Source of the DNA: Epichloe hybrida
Lineage: Eukaryota > Ascomycota > Sordariomycetes > Hypocreales > Clavicipitaceae
NCBI GenBank assembly: GCA_019022495.1
Contig: JAFEKR010000002.1
Coordinates: forward strand, 4,030,001 to 4,094,000
Length of the DNA: 64,000 nt
Direction: 5' to 3'
Below, in pieces: positions 1 to 12,360 of this stretch. Within the stretch, counting starts at the first letter, position 1, and the number at the start of each line of letters is the position of its first letter. The position numbers and the translations under genes are program-made. The notes below the pieces were generated by a model. The model was not told where the DNA came from. It did no database searches and saw only the letters and a list, made by a program, of their open reading frames with translations.

Positions 1-205
1 GATAGATAATAGCTAGGGGCAGGTACGTAAAGGTTTTAATCTCTAACCTTGCACTAATAATGTGCGCAGTCCTTAATAAGTACTCGCTCTATAAGCACGT
101 GACTATCTCGCAGCTAGCTGTTCTCTTTGTTATCCGCATGGCCTAATAGTTCTCCGAAGACCCGCTTTGATAAACATCCCCTTTCTGACCTCTGCGCTCC
201 TAACA
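1..205 (-). repeat. LTR of retrotransposon family G1, cut by the window edge
   Basis: The stretch ends in CTCCTAACA and matches, in inverse orientation, the repeat at 33,503-33,774 and, in the same orientation, the one at 61,894-62,160. The three copies differ mostly by C/T and G/A changes, as RIP predicts. Full-length copies run from about TGTTAG to ACAACA when read on the minus strand, roughly 270 bp, so about the first 70 bases lie outside the window. It could be the 3' LTR of the minus-strand Gypsy that follows, but no clear polypurine tract adjoins it, so a solo LTR is equally possible. Confidence 0.75.
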
Positions 206-3200
206 CAAATACCTTAAGGGAATGCTTAATGTAATAATGTAAAGGGAGGCAAGATTAAATAGTTCCTGTAGCTTTATTATTATTCTTATAGGCTATATTA
301 GCTATATAGGTAGTTATTAGCAGTTACCTGTAGTTACTCTTAGGAGGACCATGGCTTCCTATGATTCACTCCTTTGTGGTGTTATAAATCAAGGTTAGCA
401 GCTATCGCTTATTAGTTACCGCTGCCTATTATTAAGCAGCATCTTTACAGACTAGATACTTAGCCCTTCTCTTCTCTTCTCTTCCTTTCCCTTTTAAACC
501 TTTATTCTTTTTAACTAACTATATAATTATAGCTAAATCTCTTAATACTGCTTAGCAAAAATTACTAAACATCACTACTATTATTAGAGTAAGTGTCCCT
601 AAGCATAAGCTTTCTTTAACAAAAACTCTTAACTAGTCTAATCATACTAAGTTTTTCCCTTCTTTTATTAGTAAAGATTATATAAGTTTAGGAATTATTT
701 AATCTCACGCTAGAACTCTTTTACTAATACTTTTTATTATTATAGTATAAGTTTCTTTTTACATTCTAGGTATATAGCGGAATTAATATTAGTTATAGTA
801 ATGTCCTAATATACACAGAAATTTCACTTTAAGTAGCTAATAAGGTTCCTAAAAGGGCTTCTCCTTACCTTATTATATCTATAAAGAAGATAAACTTACT
901 AAAAGAGTTTATAAGGAGTTACTCTAGTAAGAGTAATAGTACCTTAGCCCTTACTATTAAAAACAGTTATTACTATTAGGTTCTTATCCTTACTAAGGTA
1001 GCTTACCCTAATAGGTATTTTCTACACGCTTTATCTTAGTGTCCTAAATATTATTAGGCTTTTCTAGTGTCTATATATAGTAAATTAAATAGTATCTTTT
1101 ATTCTAACTATTTAAACTTATATATATAGTATATTATGTTTTACAATAAACACATATGCTTCCTATTTTATAGTTACGTTTTAATCCCTAGTATTAGCAA
1201 TAGTGCTTGTAGTAATTACATATAAAATAGCTCTTGTGTAGTAAGTTATAAGTAGCGTTTTATAACTAGATATTGCCCTTAGTTATTAAGAGAGAGAGCT
1301 TTAGCTCCTTTCTTAGGTAAGGAATAGACTATAGAGGCAGTAGGGTCCCTTCTACTTAATCTAAACTCTATTAACTTTAATAACTCCCCTTACCTTATAA
1401 TTAATATACCTCCCCTATTTCTAAATAATTTATAAATATAAGATAAAAGGGGAAAATCATGCTAGGTTATTTAGGGAAAAGAGGTAAATTCAAAGGCAAA
1501 ATAGAGTAGCTAGGTCTCTAGGCTATGCCTTAATTACTTAATCTTAAGCATATTACGTATTTTAAAGGAAAGAAAATAAGGGAAAATAAAAAGAAAGAAA
1601 ATATAAAATATAAGTCTTCTAATCTATACACTATTAGTGTATAAGAGGATATTTTACGTATTCCTCTTGCTATTTATTTAATAATTAAGGTAGCTACACC
1701 TTAATTCCTTAGTATAGGGTTCTTTAAGGCGGTAGCTCTATTTTCTCTTCTAAGATTTTTACGTCCTAGTTAGATCTCTCTTGCTTACTTAGTTATTAAT
1801 CGTTAACTATTTAATTAAATATATCGTGTTAGGCTACTAATAGCATAATAGCTAAGACTTCTTTGTTATATTTATTAGTAGTTATCTCCTCTATCTAGCT
1901 ACCTCTAGGAGCATGCAGCTATCTATCTGCTATGAATATTTACTAGCCCTCTAAGTCTAGGACAAACTTCTTAATGTAATCTCCTAAGATTGTTTTTAAG
2001 AGATAAATCCTATCTAGCGTTTGTAGGTAATAGGCCCTAGAGATTAGCGCACGCTTATAAATCCAAAATAGTTTATTTTACCTTATTATAAGTTTCTTTA
2101 AGGTAGATATATTAAAGTTCCTTTAGACATTATATACTAGGACAAGGTCCCCTAGCTTTAATTAATCTTTCCTAAGGGAAGTAGCTTAGTTCTTATTAGT
2201 TTAGTTTATAAGTTATTGCCTAAATTCTAGCACCTTTTTCCTTACCTTCTTAATATCCTTAGCTTTTTATTTAAGCATTTATACTCACGCCTTAAATAGG
2301 TCTTGCCTAGAGGTAACTATATTCTAATTAATTAGTCACTAGGTTAGAAATTCTACCTCTAATAGCAGAATTAGTTCCTATCTATAGATTAAATAGAAAG
2401 CAGATTTTCTATGCAATTCTTAGATAGTAGTATAGTCTATAAGGAGGGCTTTATTAAGATGCTTTAGCTATCTCCTATTTAATCCTTCTAGCTTCGCTAG
2501 AGCAAATGCAAGGGACTAGTGTCTAGCTTTAACCAGTGAATTTGCTTTTAGGTTATACCTAGATATCTAAATCCCCGTAATGCTAATATCTACTAGTGCT
2601 TCTTTAAGGTTTCCTCGCATTTCTAGGCCTCTATTATAGACTATAAAGCGGAAAAGCCTAAATTTACTAATTAAGGAGAAAAGGAACTTCTTAATTACTA
2701 GTATTATTGCATTCCTAACTAGCGTAGCCTCTACCTATCTAGTTAGGTTACACCTAGCTTCTAAGAGGTACTTATATCCGTGATTAATTAGAAGATACTA
2801 AGTGTTAATGTGAATCTTACTTATTAGGTTCCTTAGAGTAACTAGCACTAAAAGTTCTTATAGTTACTAAGGTGCGAATTTCTAATATATCTCGTAGCAT
2901 ACTAATATCTCTTAAGCTATATTCTAGAGTCCTTTCCACTAGTATTACTGCTTTATTACTTAAAAAACCACTTTAACTCCTTTATAGCTAAGTTCCTTAT
3001 AGATAACTTTAACAATTACATGTTATTATTTAGGCACATTAATAACTAGCGCTAGTCCCTTTATAATTCCTATTAGCCTTTTCTAAAGATAACTATTCTC
3101 TAGGTAAAACTTCCTTGCCTTATTACGTAGTTTTCTATAGTCCTTCACGCTAAGATTAATTAGTCTTTAAAGGGTTATTAAGAATTTAATAACCTATTAT

Positions 3201-4672
3201 ATTTTATTAGAGTAATTCTTCTTACTATTCTCTTCTATCTTAATACTATTAAGGTGTAGGTTAATGAAATCTTTAATATCCCCTTTAATGTCTTAATCTA
3301 ATTAATCCAAAGCCCTAGGGCCTTTTCTAGACAAGGCATCTACAATGCGGTTCTTTTCGCCTAGAATATATTGTATAGAGAAGTTAAAGAGTAGGATATA
3401 ACTAATCCATTGTATAACAAGAGCCCTAGGCATGTTATTAACTACGCTATTAAGCTAATGCATAAGGACTTACAAGTCCGTTTCTAATGTAAATAGGACT
3501 CCGTAGAGGTAGATTTATAGTTTTCTTAATGCATAAATAACCGCTTAATATTCTCGTTTAGTTACATTATACTTAGCCTTAGTAACAGTCTAAGTACTAC
3601 TTTTATATTAAACCAGATATTATTTGCCATTAATAATTTATAATAATGCAGCCCCCTATCTAAGTAAGCTTATATTAACTATTAGTATAATCTCTCTAAA
3701 GCCTAGTCTAAGATTAAGTAAAACAAGGATTAGGGCTATTATTATTGCTTTCTTTAGGATATCTATAGCTTCTTATTGCTCTAGTCCCTATTCCTAGTCT
3801 TTTGTCTTCCTTAGTAAAATCACTAGTAGTTTTGCCTTTCACGTATAGTGTTTTACTTAGATATAATAGACTTCTATTAATCTAATAAAGGATTATACTT
3901 CTAATTAATCTTAATAAACCTTCTAGTCTAAAATCTTTATAATCTTCGCTTTAGTTAGCTTCTGTCTGTTTATCCCGCATATAAATCCCACAATTTTTGC
4001 TAATTTCTAGCAGAACTTTAACTTAGCTACTAAGGCTATATAACTAGAAAGCTTAATATTAACCAAAACTTTATTAATATTAATTAAATACTCTATTACA
4101 TATCTGCGTACTCCTAGTATAATTTCCTCCTTATCATACGTCATTATTAGCCCTTTTACCGCAATATTATCTAGGAAAGGTGCGTAAATATAAGGGATTA
4201 AGTTAAATAGGATTCTTCTAATAATCCTAATAAACTAAGCTACTGAATTAGTGGCTCCTTATAGCAGGCAATAAAGCCACAAAAGCCTAATTATAGTGGA
4301 AATCATTATTATATCCCTACTCTTTTCTACTAATACCACTTAATTATATCTAAATAATAAGTTAACTATTAATAAGATCTTATATATTATAAAGCTCTTG
4401 CTAAATGCTTCTATGCCTTAAGGAATTAGTATATCTTATATTATCACCTTATTATACTTTATAGCAGATAGAATTAGGCAAATCCCTCTGTCTTTCTTTA
4501 TAATAAGAAAATAAGAATTCCTATAAGAACTATAACTCTTCTCTAAATATCTATACTTTAGCTTCTTCTTTAGAAGATTAACTAATCTCCCCTATAATCC
4601 AAGAGGTATTAGGATTAAGCTTACTTACTATGCTTTATGTTTAACTACCTTTATAACTTATAGTAGCGTAAC
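206..4672 (-). mobile_element. Gypsy-1: RIP-degraded Ty3/Gypsy remnant (RT, RNase H, integrase)
   Basis: Minus-strand translation, with many stops, shows pol in the order reverse transcriptase, RNase H, integrase. The RT active-site region reads FLDNIAVKG near 4,145-4,180, where FLDDI is expected; the second Asp codon has become Asn by a G-to-A change. RNase H ends with FSIQYILGEKNRIVDALSR at about 3,325-3,380. The integrase core follows at about 3,160-2,300, including YKYLLEARCNLT near 2,745-2,790. This RT subtype differs from the YLDD type seen in Gypsy-2 and Gypsy-3. Gag, protease and the 5' LTR are absent: the element stops within RT at about 4,672, directly against hAT sequence. From 206 to about 1,500 I recognise nothing beyond probable 3' untranslated sequence. 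Confidence 0.8.
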
Positions 4673-6124
4673 TAGCGAATATTTACATTATTCTATCGAA
4701 GAATTTCAAGCTATTAAAAATCAACCTAAGGGAAAACTATTTAAATCCTTTGTTAAAGGTAAGTTAAACCAAATTATAATCTTATATTTATTAACTAACT
4801 AACCTTTTTATAAGGTTTACTAGGAAAGCTTAAAAGAATTGCTATTATTATTAAAAATAATCAAGTAATTCATAAAAAATAGCTTAAAGCTTTAAAAGAA
4901 GCTAAAAGACTTAGTCTTATAGCTAAAAATAATAATATTTCAAAAATTCCACTTAGTAAGTTAGTTTTCTATTTAATTTAATTATAATATTATACTAACT
5001 TTTTAACTAGCAAATAAAACAAGATAGAACTTTACTTATTTAATGATTAATACTTCTTTAGAGTTAAAAGAAGCTATTAATCTATTAAATAAGTATACTA
5101 ATATTGCTGCTTTAAAAGATACTATGCCTTTAACCTAAGAATAGGATGATTTAGTAACTTTAAGCAGTATATTAGAGGTTTTTTATGAATCTACTATTAT
5201 ATTATAAAGTCAAAAATATAATACATTAGGGTTAGTCCCTATTTTTATTATTAGGATATATGAATATCTTAATAATATAAAAGAAGACTAAATTACTTAT
5301 AAAAATGATATAAGTTATATCTTTCTATTACTTAATTAGTGTTTATTATTACTAATATACCTTTAGAAACATTCATATGCTTCATTTAGCTAGGTCTTTA
5401 TTAATTGCTTAAATATTGGTTTATAAAAGTTACAGAATTACTTTCCTAAAGATATAGAAAGTAACTATAATTTTTATAAACCTTATTTATTTATAATGTT
5501 ATTAGACCCGAGGCTAAATCTAGCTATAATTAAAAAGAGATTAATAGTTAAATAACCAAAGATTAAATTACTTCTTTTAGATTTACAAAAAGAATATAAA
5601 GAGTAAGTATTATATTTTACCTTATAAACTTATAATATCTATATTAAGTTACTAATCCTCTTTTAGAACCTATATATTATTTAAAGAAAAACAGAATTCT
5701 ATCTCTAAATTTAATAATTTAGAGATAGATAGTCTTTCTAATTTAAAAGGCCTAGAGGGGCCATAACTAACACAGAAAAGCCAATTTTCAGTAGAAATTA
5801 GTGGTTCTAATCCTTTACCTAGAACCTTTAATAATCCTAGGCTAAAACCTAGTATAAGCTTTATAAAGGATTATTTATAAATAAAAGGGATAAGGCTATA
5901 CAAAAGACTAGAAAAAACGAAATTTCTAGCTATTTAGGGCTTAATTTAATAGATAATAAGGTAAGTTTTCTCTTTTTATATATTATATTATACATTTCAC
6001 TTACTAACTATTTATAGGAAGATATATTTAAATAGTGGGAAAGAAATATTATATCTTTCCCTATTTTAAGTATATTAGCTAGGAAATACCTAGCAATTCC
6101 TGCTACCTCTAGTGCTATAGAAAG
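4673..6124 (+). pseudogene. hAT transposase pseudogene, 5' part of the split copy
   Basis: The encoded fragment aligns by eye with exons 5 to 10 of the inner hAT transposase. It has matching introns (donors GTAAGT near 4,764 and GTAAGTT in later copies), a segment resembling VFYESTIILQSQKYNTLGLVP near 5,180-5,240, and a MLLDPRLNL-type segment near 5,500. The start of the C-terminal dimerisation domain (FPILSILARKYLAIPATSSA) lies near 6,055-6,115. The frame breaks just after AIES at 6,124, where the inner hAT was inserted. Stops such as TAA or TAG in place of CAA, CAG or TGG are frequent. It lacks the DNA-binding N-terminus. Family membership is clear; it cannot be functional. Confidence 0.85.
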
Positions 6125-6260
6125 CAGAGCTTTGCACTACACTACACTACATTATGTAGTATTTGTAGTGTAGTGTAGTATACTACACACTATACTACAC
6201 TACACTACATGTAGTATTTTGTAGTATTTTGTAGTATTTATAGTATTTATAGTAAATAGC

Positions 6261-6440
6261 TTATAATAGCTTATAATAGCTTATAATAGCTTATAATAGC
6301 TTATAATAGCTTATAATAGCTTATAATAGCTTATAATAGCTTATAATAGCTTACAATAGCTTATAATAGCTTATAATAGCTTATAATAGCTTATAATAGC
6401 TTATAATAGCTTATAATAGCTTATAATAGCTTATAATACT
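6261..6440. repeat. 10-bp tandem array TTATAATAGC, about 18 units
   Basis: This near-perfect array has one unit with a C at 6,354. It lies between the GTAGTG subterminal zone and two related 210-bp blocks (6,440-6,650 and 6,655-6,870) in the inner hAT. A few decayed units of the same motif are present at the matching place in the hAT derivative, near 48,898-48,965. Confidence 0.95.
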
Positions 6441-6870
6441 TTATAATATTATAAGTGTTAAAGTTTAATAAAAAGAAAATAGTAAATAAATAACTTAAAT
6501 ATAAATATAAGTAAGTATAAGGAAATTACTATAGTAAAAGCTATACTTTTTAATTACTTAGTATTTTAAGGTTTTTAAAAATATTAATAAAATAAAATAC
6601 TTTTCTCTTTAATATTTTATATTTCTTTAAAATAATATAAGTTATATTAGTTCATAATAAAATAGAAATTTATAATATTATTAGTGTTTAAGTTTAATAA
6701 AAGTTAAATAGTAAATAAATAACTTAAATATATATATAAGTAAGTATAAGGAAATTACTATAGAAAAATCTATAGTTTTTAATACCTTAGTATTTTAAGG
6801 TTTTTAAAAATATTAATATTATAAAAATGTTTTCTCTTTTAAGTTTTTTTAAAATAATGATAAAAGTAAA
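6440..6870. repeat. Two diverged direct copies of a ~210-bp non-coding block
   Basis: The two copies start near 6,440 and 6,655. Each begins with TTATAATATTA, passes through a shared AGTAAATAAATAACTTAAATA segment and ends in a TTTTCTCTTT tract. Two inverted copies of the same block occur in the derivative element at about 48,470-48,660 and 48,664-48,890. They lie in the 3' flank of the transposase gene. Confidence 0.8.
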
Positions 6871-7317
6871 ATAATAGTAATAATAGTAATAATAGTAATA
6901 ATAGTAATAATAGTAATAATAGTAATAATAGTAATAATAGTAATAATAGTAATAATAGTAATAATAGTAATAATAGTAATAATAGTAATAATAGTAATAA
7001 GAGTAATAATAGTAATAATAGTAATAATAGTAATAAGAGTAATAATAGTAATAATAGTAATAAGAGTAATAAGAGTAATAAGAGTAATAAGAGTAATAAG
7101 AGTAATAAGAGTAATAAGAGTAATAAGAGTAATAAGAGTAATAAGAGTAATAAGAGTAATAAGAGTAATAAGAGTAATAAGAGTAATAAGAGTAATAAGA
7201 GTAATAAGAGTAATAAGAGTAATAAGAGTAATAAGAGTAATAAGAGTAATAAGAGTAATAAGAGTAATAAGAGTAATAAGAGTAATAAGAGTAATAAGAG
7301 TAATAAGAGTAATAATA
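6871..7317. repeat. Hexanucleotide microsatellite TAATAG/TAAGAG, ~450 bp
   Basis: The left part is mostly TAATAG and the right part mostly TAAGAG, with intermixed units between about 6,990 and 7,080. It lies just beyond the stop codon of the inner hAT transposase. It creates a meaningless long minus-strand frame of Tyr and Ser residues, which I do not annotate as a gene. Confidence 0.97.
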
Positions 7318-7381
7318 TAGAGAAATCATAGAGAATATAAATAATGTTAAAAAAAGTATATTAGGGGAAAACTAGACTAAA

Positions 7382-8073
7382 CTAGGAAAAAACCCCTATC
7401 ATACTCTTATTCCATATCAGAAAAATATCTTCTAAAGATTCATTAGATGAATCTTCAGAGATTTCCTTAGAGGAATCTTTAGATTCCTCTGAACAAGAGC
7501 TATAGTAATTATAAAGCTCTGAATACTGCTTAATCATAATATTATCCTCCTTTTGCCAATTCTTTAAAAGAATTAATTCCTTAATTATAGAATGTTTTAA
7601 GGAAGTTCTTCTTTTTGTGATAATATTACCCCCAGTATTAAAGGAACTTTCAATAGCACTAGAAGTAGCAGGAATAGCTAGATATTTTCTAGCAATAATA
7701 CTTAAAATAGGGAAAGACTTTAGGTTGTCTTCCCACCATTTAAATATATCCTCCTATTATAATGTTAATAAATTAACATAATAATAATAGTAAGAAATTC
7801 TAACTTACCTTATCTTCTTTAGCTTCAAGCTTAGTAAAGGTAGAAATCTCGTTTTTTCTAGTTTTTTGAATAGATTTATCTCTCTCGTTTAGAAATAAAC
7901 CTTTATAAAGCTTAGAGGCTGGCTTAGGCCTAGGATTATTAAAAGTCCTAGGCTGACTAGGCCCTCCAATTTCCACTTGAAATCGGGTACTTTCTGACTC
8001 TGAATTTTCAAAGCCTAGGCTTTGATTAGCCTGATTCTCTTTAAAAGTAGGTAAGATCCTAGTTAATCTATTA

Positions 8074-8116
<43 letters not shown>

Positions 8117-10445
8117 CGAATCATATTCCTTTTGCAAGTCTTCTAGTAGCTTTGTACTAGTTCTTGCTTGTAGCTTAAGCCTATCTTGTATAGTAATAAG
8201 ATTAAGCCTAGGATTTAGTAACATAGCATATAAATAAGGCTTATAAAAGTAATAATTATTATCCATATCTTGTGGAAAATAATTACTAAGTTTATCTAAG
8301 CCTTTATCTATAGAGGCTATAAAGAACTTGCCTTGAGAGTTATAAACCTTCTAAAATATTAAGTTAATTAACATATAATTAATAAAGGGGAAAAGAGAAC
8401 TATAGAATAAATACCTGAGTAATATAGGCCTCTTGGTCCTCTTTTATATCATTAAGATATTTATATATCCTAATAATAAAAAGAGGGACTAAACCTAAAG
8501 TATTATACTTCTGACTTTGAAGTATAATAGTAGGTTCATAGAAAACCTCTAAAATGCTACTTAAAGTAGCTAAGTTAGCCTATTCTTGGGCAGTAGGCAT
8601 AGCATCTTTTAATGCTGTAATATTAGACTCCCTATTAAGAAAAATAATAGCTTCTTTAAGCTCTAAAGAAGTATTAATTATCTTATAGGTCGAATTCCAC
8701 CTAGTTTTATTGGCTATAAATATAGTTAGTATTAAATATAATATAAGAAGGAAAAAAAGACTTACCTAGAGGAATTTTCTTAATATTACAATTCTTAGCA
8801 ATATAGCCCTCTTTTTTTGCTTTTTGTAAAGATTTTAACCAAAGTTTATATAATCCTTGGTTATTCTTAATAAGAATAGCAAGTCTTTTAACTTTGCCTA
8901 GTAAACCTATAGAAATATTAGTAATAATAGTTATAATAATTATTAAAAAATTACTTACCATCTGCTAAGGATTTAAATTCTTTAAAATCTTGTTTCTCTT
9001 TAATAGAAGAGATATCCTTAGTAGAATAGTAAAGATATTTACTATTTCTATAGGATTCTAAGTCTTCCTTAGGAGAAGTTGATTTTATAAATGTAGTTAT
9101 AATATCCTTGGCAACAATGTTAAAAACATGAGCCACACATCGGATATTATACGGCTCATAAATAATACTATTATAATTCTTATTAATATAAGAAGTTATA
9201 AAAGTATTATTATTAGAACCATTATCCCTAGTAAAACTATAAAGAATTAGCTATAATTTCTAAATCCTAATATTATTAAGATAGATAACTTACCTAAGAA
9301 TATACTTAGGGTCTAAGCTATAATCTTTAATAAGATTATTAAAGCATTGATGAATATAAGCCTCAGTATGAGCATTTGATAGATATTTAAAGCCTAGAAG
9401 TTATAGTGTTAATAATAATAGTAATAATAATTATCTTAGGAGAATAGGATACTTACCTATAAGCTTATACTCAAGCTTAAAATTCGGGCTAATCTAACTA
9501 GCTATAACTCCTAAGTAAGACTTAGAATTTATAGATGTCCAAATATCTAATTAAATAGATATTAAACCTTGATATTTTATCTGATGTTGGATTTGCTGAA
9601 TAATCTGATGCTTTGATGAATTATACATAGAATTAATTCTATGTGTAATTGTTCGATAGCTTAGTAAAGAAGCTAGATTATCATTTCTAAGGTTTAAATT
9701 AGCTTTTGTTTCTTATAATAAGGAATACTTAGTACTTACCTAGAATAATAATCTAGTAATTCCTTAAAGGATTTACTATTAATAATAGTAAAAGGGATAT
9801 TATACTCTAGTATAAATTTAATAACTAGAGTAACAGCCTTTTTAGATGAAAATTCCTCTGTAATAGTATTATTACGAGGCCTTTTCATAGAGAAATAGGA
9901 GGTTAAAGAGGCTTGTGTATTAGGTGGTGAATCTTGTTGGATTTCTAGTACTAAGATATAGTTAGTAAAAGGAAATAATAGTAAATAAATAGAATTAAAT
10001 ACTTACAAGTGACCTTAAAAGGTTTTTTTTTATCTAATTTAGAAGTAGTAATCTCATGATGCTTAGCTTTATAGTGCCTAATACTATTAGAAGCTTGAAA
10101 TCGCTTAGCTTTACATTTAAAGCTAAAGGAGCATCCAGATTGCGTACAAAAGCATATAATTTCCCTTTCTTTATTATATTTAATATCAGATAACTGATAA
10201 TTAAATAAATTGTGGGTAAAAACATATGCTTGTGAAGAAAATTGATAATCTTCTTGATTTTCAAGGGTTTTCTTGTATAATCCTTGAAGATTACTTCCTT
10301 GAGAAAGCTTTAATACTAGGCTAGTCTGGCTAGGCCTAGAAGGTAAGCTAGGCCTAGAAGAGCTAGGCCTAGAAGGGCTAGGCCTAGAAGAGCTAGGCAT
10401 ACTAGCATCAGAATCATTATCTGAGAGGCAGAAAGAGGAATCCAT
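7382..10445 (-). pseudogene. hAT transposase, 10 exons, three RIP-type stop codons
   Basis: Exons (minus strand): 10,445-10,007; 9,950-9,740; 9,686-9,457; 9,393-9,294; 9,236-8,959; 8,906-8,766; 8,713-8,415; 8,350-8,118; 8,058-7,809; 7,753-7,382. All introns are short (about 50-65 nt), most with GTAAGT donors and AG acceptors. The exons sum to 2,553 nt, exactly 851 codons. Visible parts: a Ser/Pro-rich N-terminus; a BED-like finger (CFCTQSGC then H-x4-H, roughly residues 97-130); TRDNGSNN and CVAHVFN in exon 5, typical of the hAT catalytic core; and the dimerisation domain with FPILSIIARKYLAIPATSSA in exon 10. Stops lie at 9,551-9,553, 9,494-9,496 and 8,580-8,582. Each is one CpA-to-TpA change from Gln, Gln and Trp. 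An upstream ATG at 10,550 would add a Lys/Ser-rich low-complexity leader; I prefer 10,445. Confidence 0.9.
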
Positions 10446-10454
10446 AGTAAAGTG

Positions 10455-10690
10455 GGTTTTTTTCTCTGATTTTTCTGATTTTTCCGATTTTCGCCGATTT
10501 TTGCTGATTTTTGCTGATTTTTCTGATTTTTCTGGTTTTCTGATTTTCAAAGGTTCGATTTTTCCGATTTTTCTGACTCTTTTTCTAACTTTTCCTGATT
10601 TTTTTCTGATTTTTCTGATTTTTCTGATTTTTTCTGATTTTCTGATTTTCTGATTTTTTTGGGATTTTTCTGATTTTTGTTTTTTTAGGG
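10455..10690. repeat. Polypyrimidine tract built from TTTTTCTGA units
   Basis: This degenerate tandem TTTTTCTGA/TTTTCCGA array sits immediately upstream of the preferred start codon of the inner hAT transposase. On the minus strand it is purine-rich and would encode a Lys/Ser/Glu leader if translation began at 10,550. It is probably the 5' untranslated region. Confidence 0.8.
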
Positions 10691-12061
10691 GTTTTGTAAC
10701 TTATTTAAGGAGTAAAAATATTGTAAAAACAAGAGCAAAAATAGGTAATAGTAATATAGCTAGCTTAACTATATGAAGGTTTTTCTAGATGTTTTTTTTT
10801 GATTTACTAAGGTAAAAAGAAAAGAGAAAAGAAAGAAAGAAAAGAGAAAGCGGGGGAATACCCCTCCTTAAAATATTTTTCACTTAGCTAAGCAAGTGGG
10901 TCACAAATGACGCAATTGACTAAACAGTGTAATTAAACCAATCAAATGATACAGGATCCACAAAAGACCCACAAAAGGCCCACTTTTGGGCCCACTTTTT
11001 TATATATACTTTATAAATTATAAGAAATATTCCTATACCTTTGAAATATTATAAATCTAGTTAATTTATAGCTTTTTAACTAATTTTACAAAGAAATAAT
11101 TAATTTTAATTAATTAAAATTAATTTATATATATAAAAGTACTAGTTTATAATATATTTAGTAGTTAATAATTATCTTAAGCTAGTTATATTATATATTA
11201 CTTAGATTATATAATATAACGAAACTATAAATTATTTAGAATTAAAAATAATTTTTAAAATAAAAAATAATTTTATATAACTAGTATTATATTTATAAGT
11301 TATTATAAGAAATTTAGTGTTTTTTTAAAGTAATTTTACCTTTTTAATATTACTAATTTTATTCTTTTATTCTTTTAAATATGTTTTTTAACATTAAATT
11401 ATTTACTTTTAGTCCTATATTTTATAAGAAAAAGGAAAAACTATTTTATAAAACCTAAATTAATTGTTATTAATTTAAATAAAATTTATATTAACTATAT
11501 AAATTAGGTTATAAGTAATATATATTTTAGGCTAAATATATATAATATTAAAGCTGTCTAGTAATTTTATTTAGATTTAAAAGCTATTATTTAAACTTAT
11601 TTTAAAATTATATATAGGGTAAATTTTAAAAAAGAATTAAAAAAGATTAAATAATATAGTATTAATATAATCCTATTAGATAAGTTAGTAAAGAAATATC
11701 TTATTATATAGAGAAAAAAATAAGAAACTATTAAAAATTACTTATAAAACTATAATTACCCTATATTATAATCTATAGCTAATAATCTAAAACTAGGAAA
11801 GTTTAATAAATCTATAACTAAATAACTAAATTATAATAAAAATAAAGAGCTATATTAAGTTAATAGTAGAAAATTCAAAGAATATAATAAGATATTAATA
11901 TACCCCACTTTTTTATTATTACTACACTACATGTAGTATTTGTAGTGTAGTGTAGTATTTACTACACTACACTATATACTACACTACACTATAATTCACT
12001 ACACTACATACTACAAGGAAAGTCAAAATACTACATTTACTACACTACATGTAAAGCTCTG

Positions 12062-12328
12062 ATAGAAAGCCAGTTTAACTAGGGAGGAAATATTATTACT
12101 AAGCGCTAAATAAAACTAAAACATCATATTATTAAGGAATTATTACTATTAAAGAATTAGCTAAAGGAGGATAATATTGCTAATATTAAGCAATATACTA
12201 ACCTATTTAACTATTATAGCTTTGAGTCAAATTTATCTAACTTTGAAGAAGACTTAGATCCTGAAAATCCCCAAGATTTATCAGATCTAGAGTCCTCTAG
12301 TTATTCTAATAGTGATTTAGACTTATAA
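12062..12328 (+). pseudogene. hAT transposase pseudogene, C-terminal part of the split copy
   Basis: This fragment continues the dimerisation domain interrupted at 6,124. After the duplicated ATAGAAAG (12,062-12,069) the frame reads AIESQFN, then GGNIITKR, then a charged acidic tail, and ends at TAA 12,326-12,328. Joining 6,116 to 12,062 restores one continuous domain, which shows that this piece and the 4,673-6,124 piece were a single gene. The CAG-to-TAG change after QFN is RIP-type. Confidence 0.88.
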
Positions 12329-12360
12329 GCTTTTACTTAATTATTTAGATAGAAATTTAT

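Larger units (their letters stand above)
6125..12061 (-). mobile_element. Inner hAT transposon, complete with TIRs and 8-bp TSD
   Basis: The ends are CAGAGCTTTGCA at 6,125 and its near-perfect inverse TGTAAAGCTCTG at 12,061. Both are flanked by the same 8 bases, ATAGAAAG (6,117-6,124 and 12,062-12,069), the TSD length of the hAT superfamily. Subterminal regions (6,134-6,245 and 11,925-12,050) are packed with GTAGTGTAGT/ACTACACTAC motifs in both orientations, as is usual for hAT transposase-binding regions. The transposase lies on the minus strand at 10,445-7,382. The 10,690-11,925 stretch is AT-rich non-coding sequence upstream of the gene. This is the least RIP-damaged DNA transposon in the window. 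Confidence 0.95.

Noticed and set aside
6787..7329. 180-codon minus-strand frame of Tyr and Ser residues
   Set aside because: It is entirely the TAATAG/TAAGAG microsatellite read in one frame and is not a protein gene.
10034..10264. 76-codon minus-strand frame with hydrophobic residues
   Set aside because: It overlaps exon 1 of the hAT transposase in another frame. The exon with the BED-like finger and a spliced continuation explains the region.
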